A stretch of DNA of 64,000 nt from Globisporangium splendens (Eukaryota > Oomycota > Peronosporomycetes > Pythiales > Pythiaceae), in the NCBI GenBank assembly GCA_006386115.1, contig VFIW01000015.1:365001-429000 (forward strand), read 5' to 3'. Below are positions 63,701-64,000 of the stretch, in pieces; position 1 is the stretch's first letter, and every line of letters begins with the position of its first letter. The translations under genes and the position numbers were made by a program. The notes under the pieces are model-generated. The model was not told the origin of the DNA and made no database searches. It was given only the letters and a program-made list of their open reading frames with translations.

Positions 63701-64000
63701 AGTGGGCACTGCACCGCGACAACGAGATCATTGCCCTCGCGCACAGATCATCGCTCCTACGTGTGCTACTCAAACAGCAGCCGAACCGCATCGACGAGCT
63801 CTCTGACGCGTCTTTGCAGGATCGGCGTAGACCATTCAAAGGATCGGCTACTCAGGAACTCTCGTGGGGTGTGTTTCGAGCGCTCTGTGGGCAAATGTAC
63901 CTCGACTTTACAGACCTCGGGCTTCTCGCAAGAGAGGCTCCAGTAGCGAATGATCAGCACCAGCAGGCAGCTATTCCTCGTGCTGTTGCCACTATGAACC
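60751..64000 (+). CDS. WW/IQ/EF-hand protein, partial at right edge, with two in-frame stops
   Basis: Exons 60751-63000, 63080-63136 and 63225 to the window end (continuing) share one frame. WW domains lie at about residues 84-109, 222-250 and 331-360 (last: GESRWDPPPY). IQ motifs are at 264-284 and 371-391. Coiled-coil sequence follows with two FWGI units, then a late EF-hand loop DYDGNGTVNKHE near 63665. TAG (62176-62178) and TAA (62695-62697) interrupt exon 1. Each could lie in a short intron whose length is a multiple of three: 62125-62178 (54 nt) and 62668-62700 (33 nt; donor GTGAGT, CTGAC branch-like site, ACAG). If not, the gene is a pseudogene. It probably binds calmodulin and calcium and proline-rich ligands; flagellar or cytoskeletal use is a guess. 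Confidence 0.65.

Overview
The window looks like nuclear DNA of an oomycete (stramenopile). Several things point there. There is a Crypton element whose recombinase ends in a GCR1_C-like domain. Core promoters pair a TCAYTYY initiator with a CATTTC flank. Introns are short (about 70-120 bp) and gene spacing is tight in the right-hand half. The gene set also fits, including SLC25, transportin-3-like, STK16-like, MAPR, a PHD/homeobox protein, a peroxisomal hydratase with an AKL tail and CBS. I could not run similarity searches, so the species is not named.

Left part (1-26.5 kb): a tRNA-Ser(GCU) sits in a unit flanked by a 42-bp direct repeat. Next comes a broken giant gene coding thousands of residues of Gly/Ser-rich short beta-solenoid repeats. 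Part way along, the protein carries a phage-tail-spike-type intramolecular chaperone (peptidase S74). The gene is now in three pieces (803-2689, 15885-16703, 20000-26534). The first break is a Ty3/gypsy LTR element (2690-15879, TSD CGTCG). The second is a 3.3-kb Crypton (about 16704-19999, 7-bp direct repeat CGGTATC). The gypsy element was itself hit twice by one other LTR family. An older hit left a solo LTR (5426-6076, TSD aacag). A recent full-length chromodomain gypsy element lies on the minus strand (6281-13729, TSD cagaa). Removing each insertion with one copy of its target duplication restores the reading frame at all four junctions.

The young element has two notable features. It has a textbook -1 frameshift signal between gag and protease (A AAA AAC, 8-nt spacer, hairpin). 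It also has a plus-strand coiled-coil ORF, antisense to the 3' end of pol, with its own oomycete-type initiator.

Right part (26.5-64 kb): mostly ordinary compact host genes whose exon structures could be resolved. They are a membrane-anchored flavodoxin-like protein, a mitochondrial carrier, a transportin-3-like importin, a MAPR heme protein, a trihelix-like protein, a methyltransferase, a serine carboxypeptidase and a DnaJ protein. After these come an STK16-like kinase, a RING-like protein, a 5'-3' exonuclease, a PHD plus triple-homeodomain protein, a MaoC hydratase and CBS. Three gene models carry in-frame stops in otherwise open frames: an EGF-like secreted protein, an IQ-motif protein, and a WW/IQ/EF-hand protein that runs off the right edge. 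They are either pseudogenes or, for the last, contain very short 3n introns. The 57.9-60.7 kb gap holds decayed sequence, including an inverted fragment of the methyltransferase gene.
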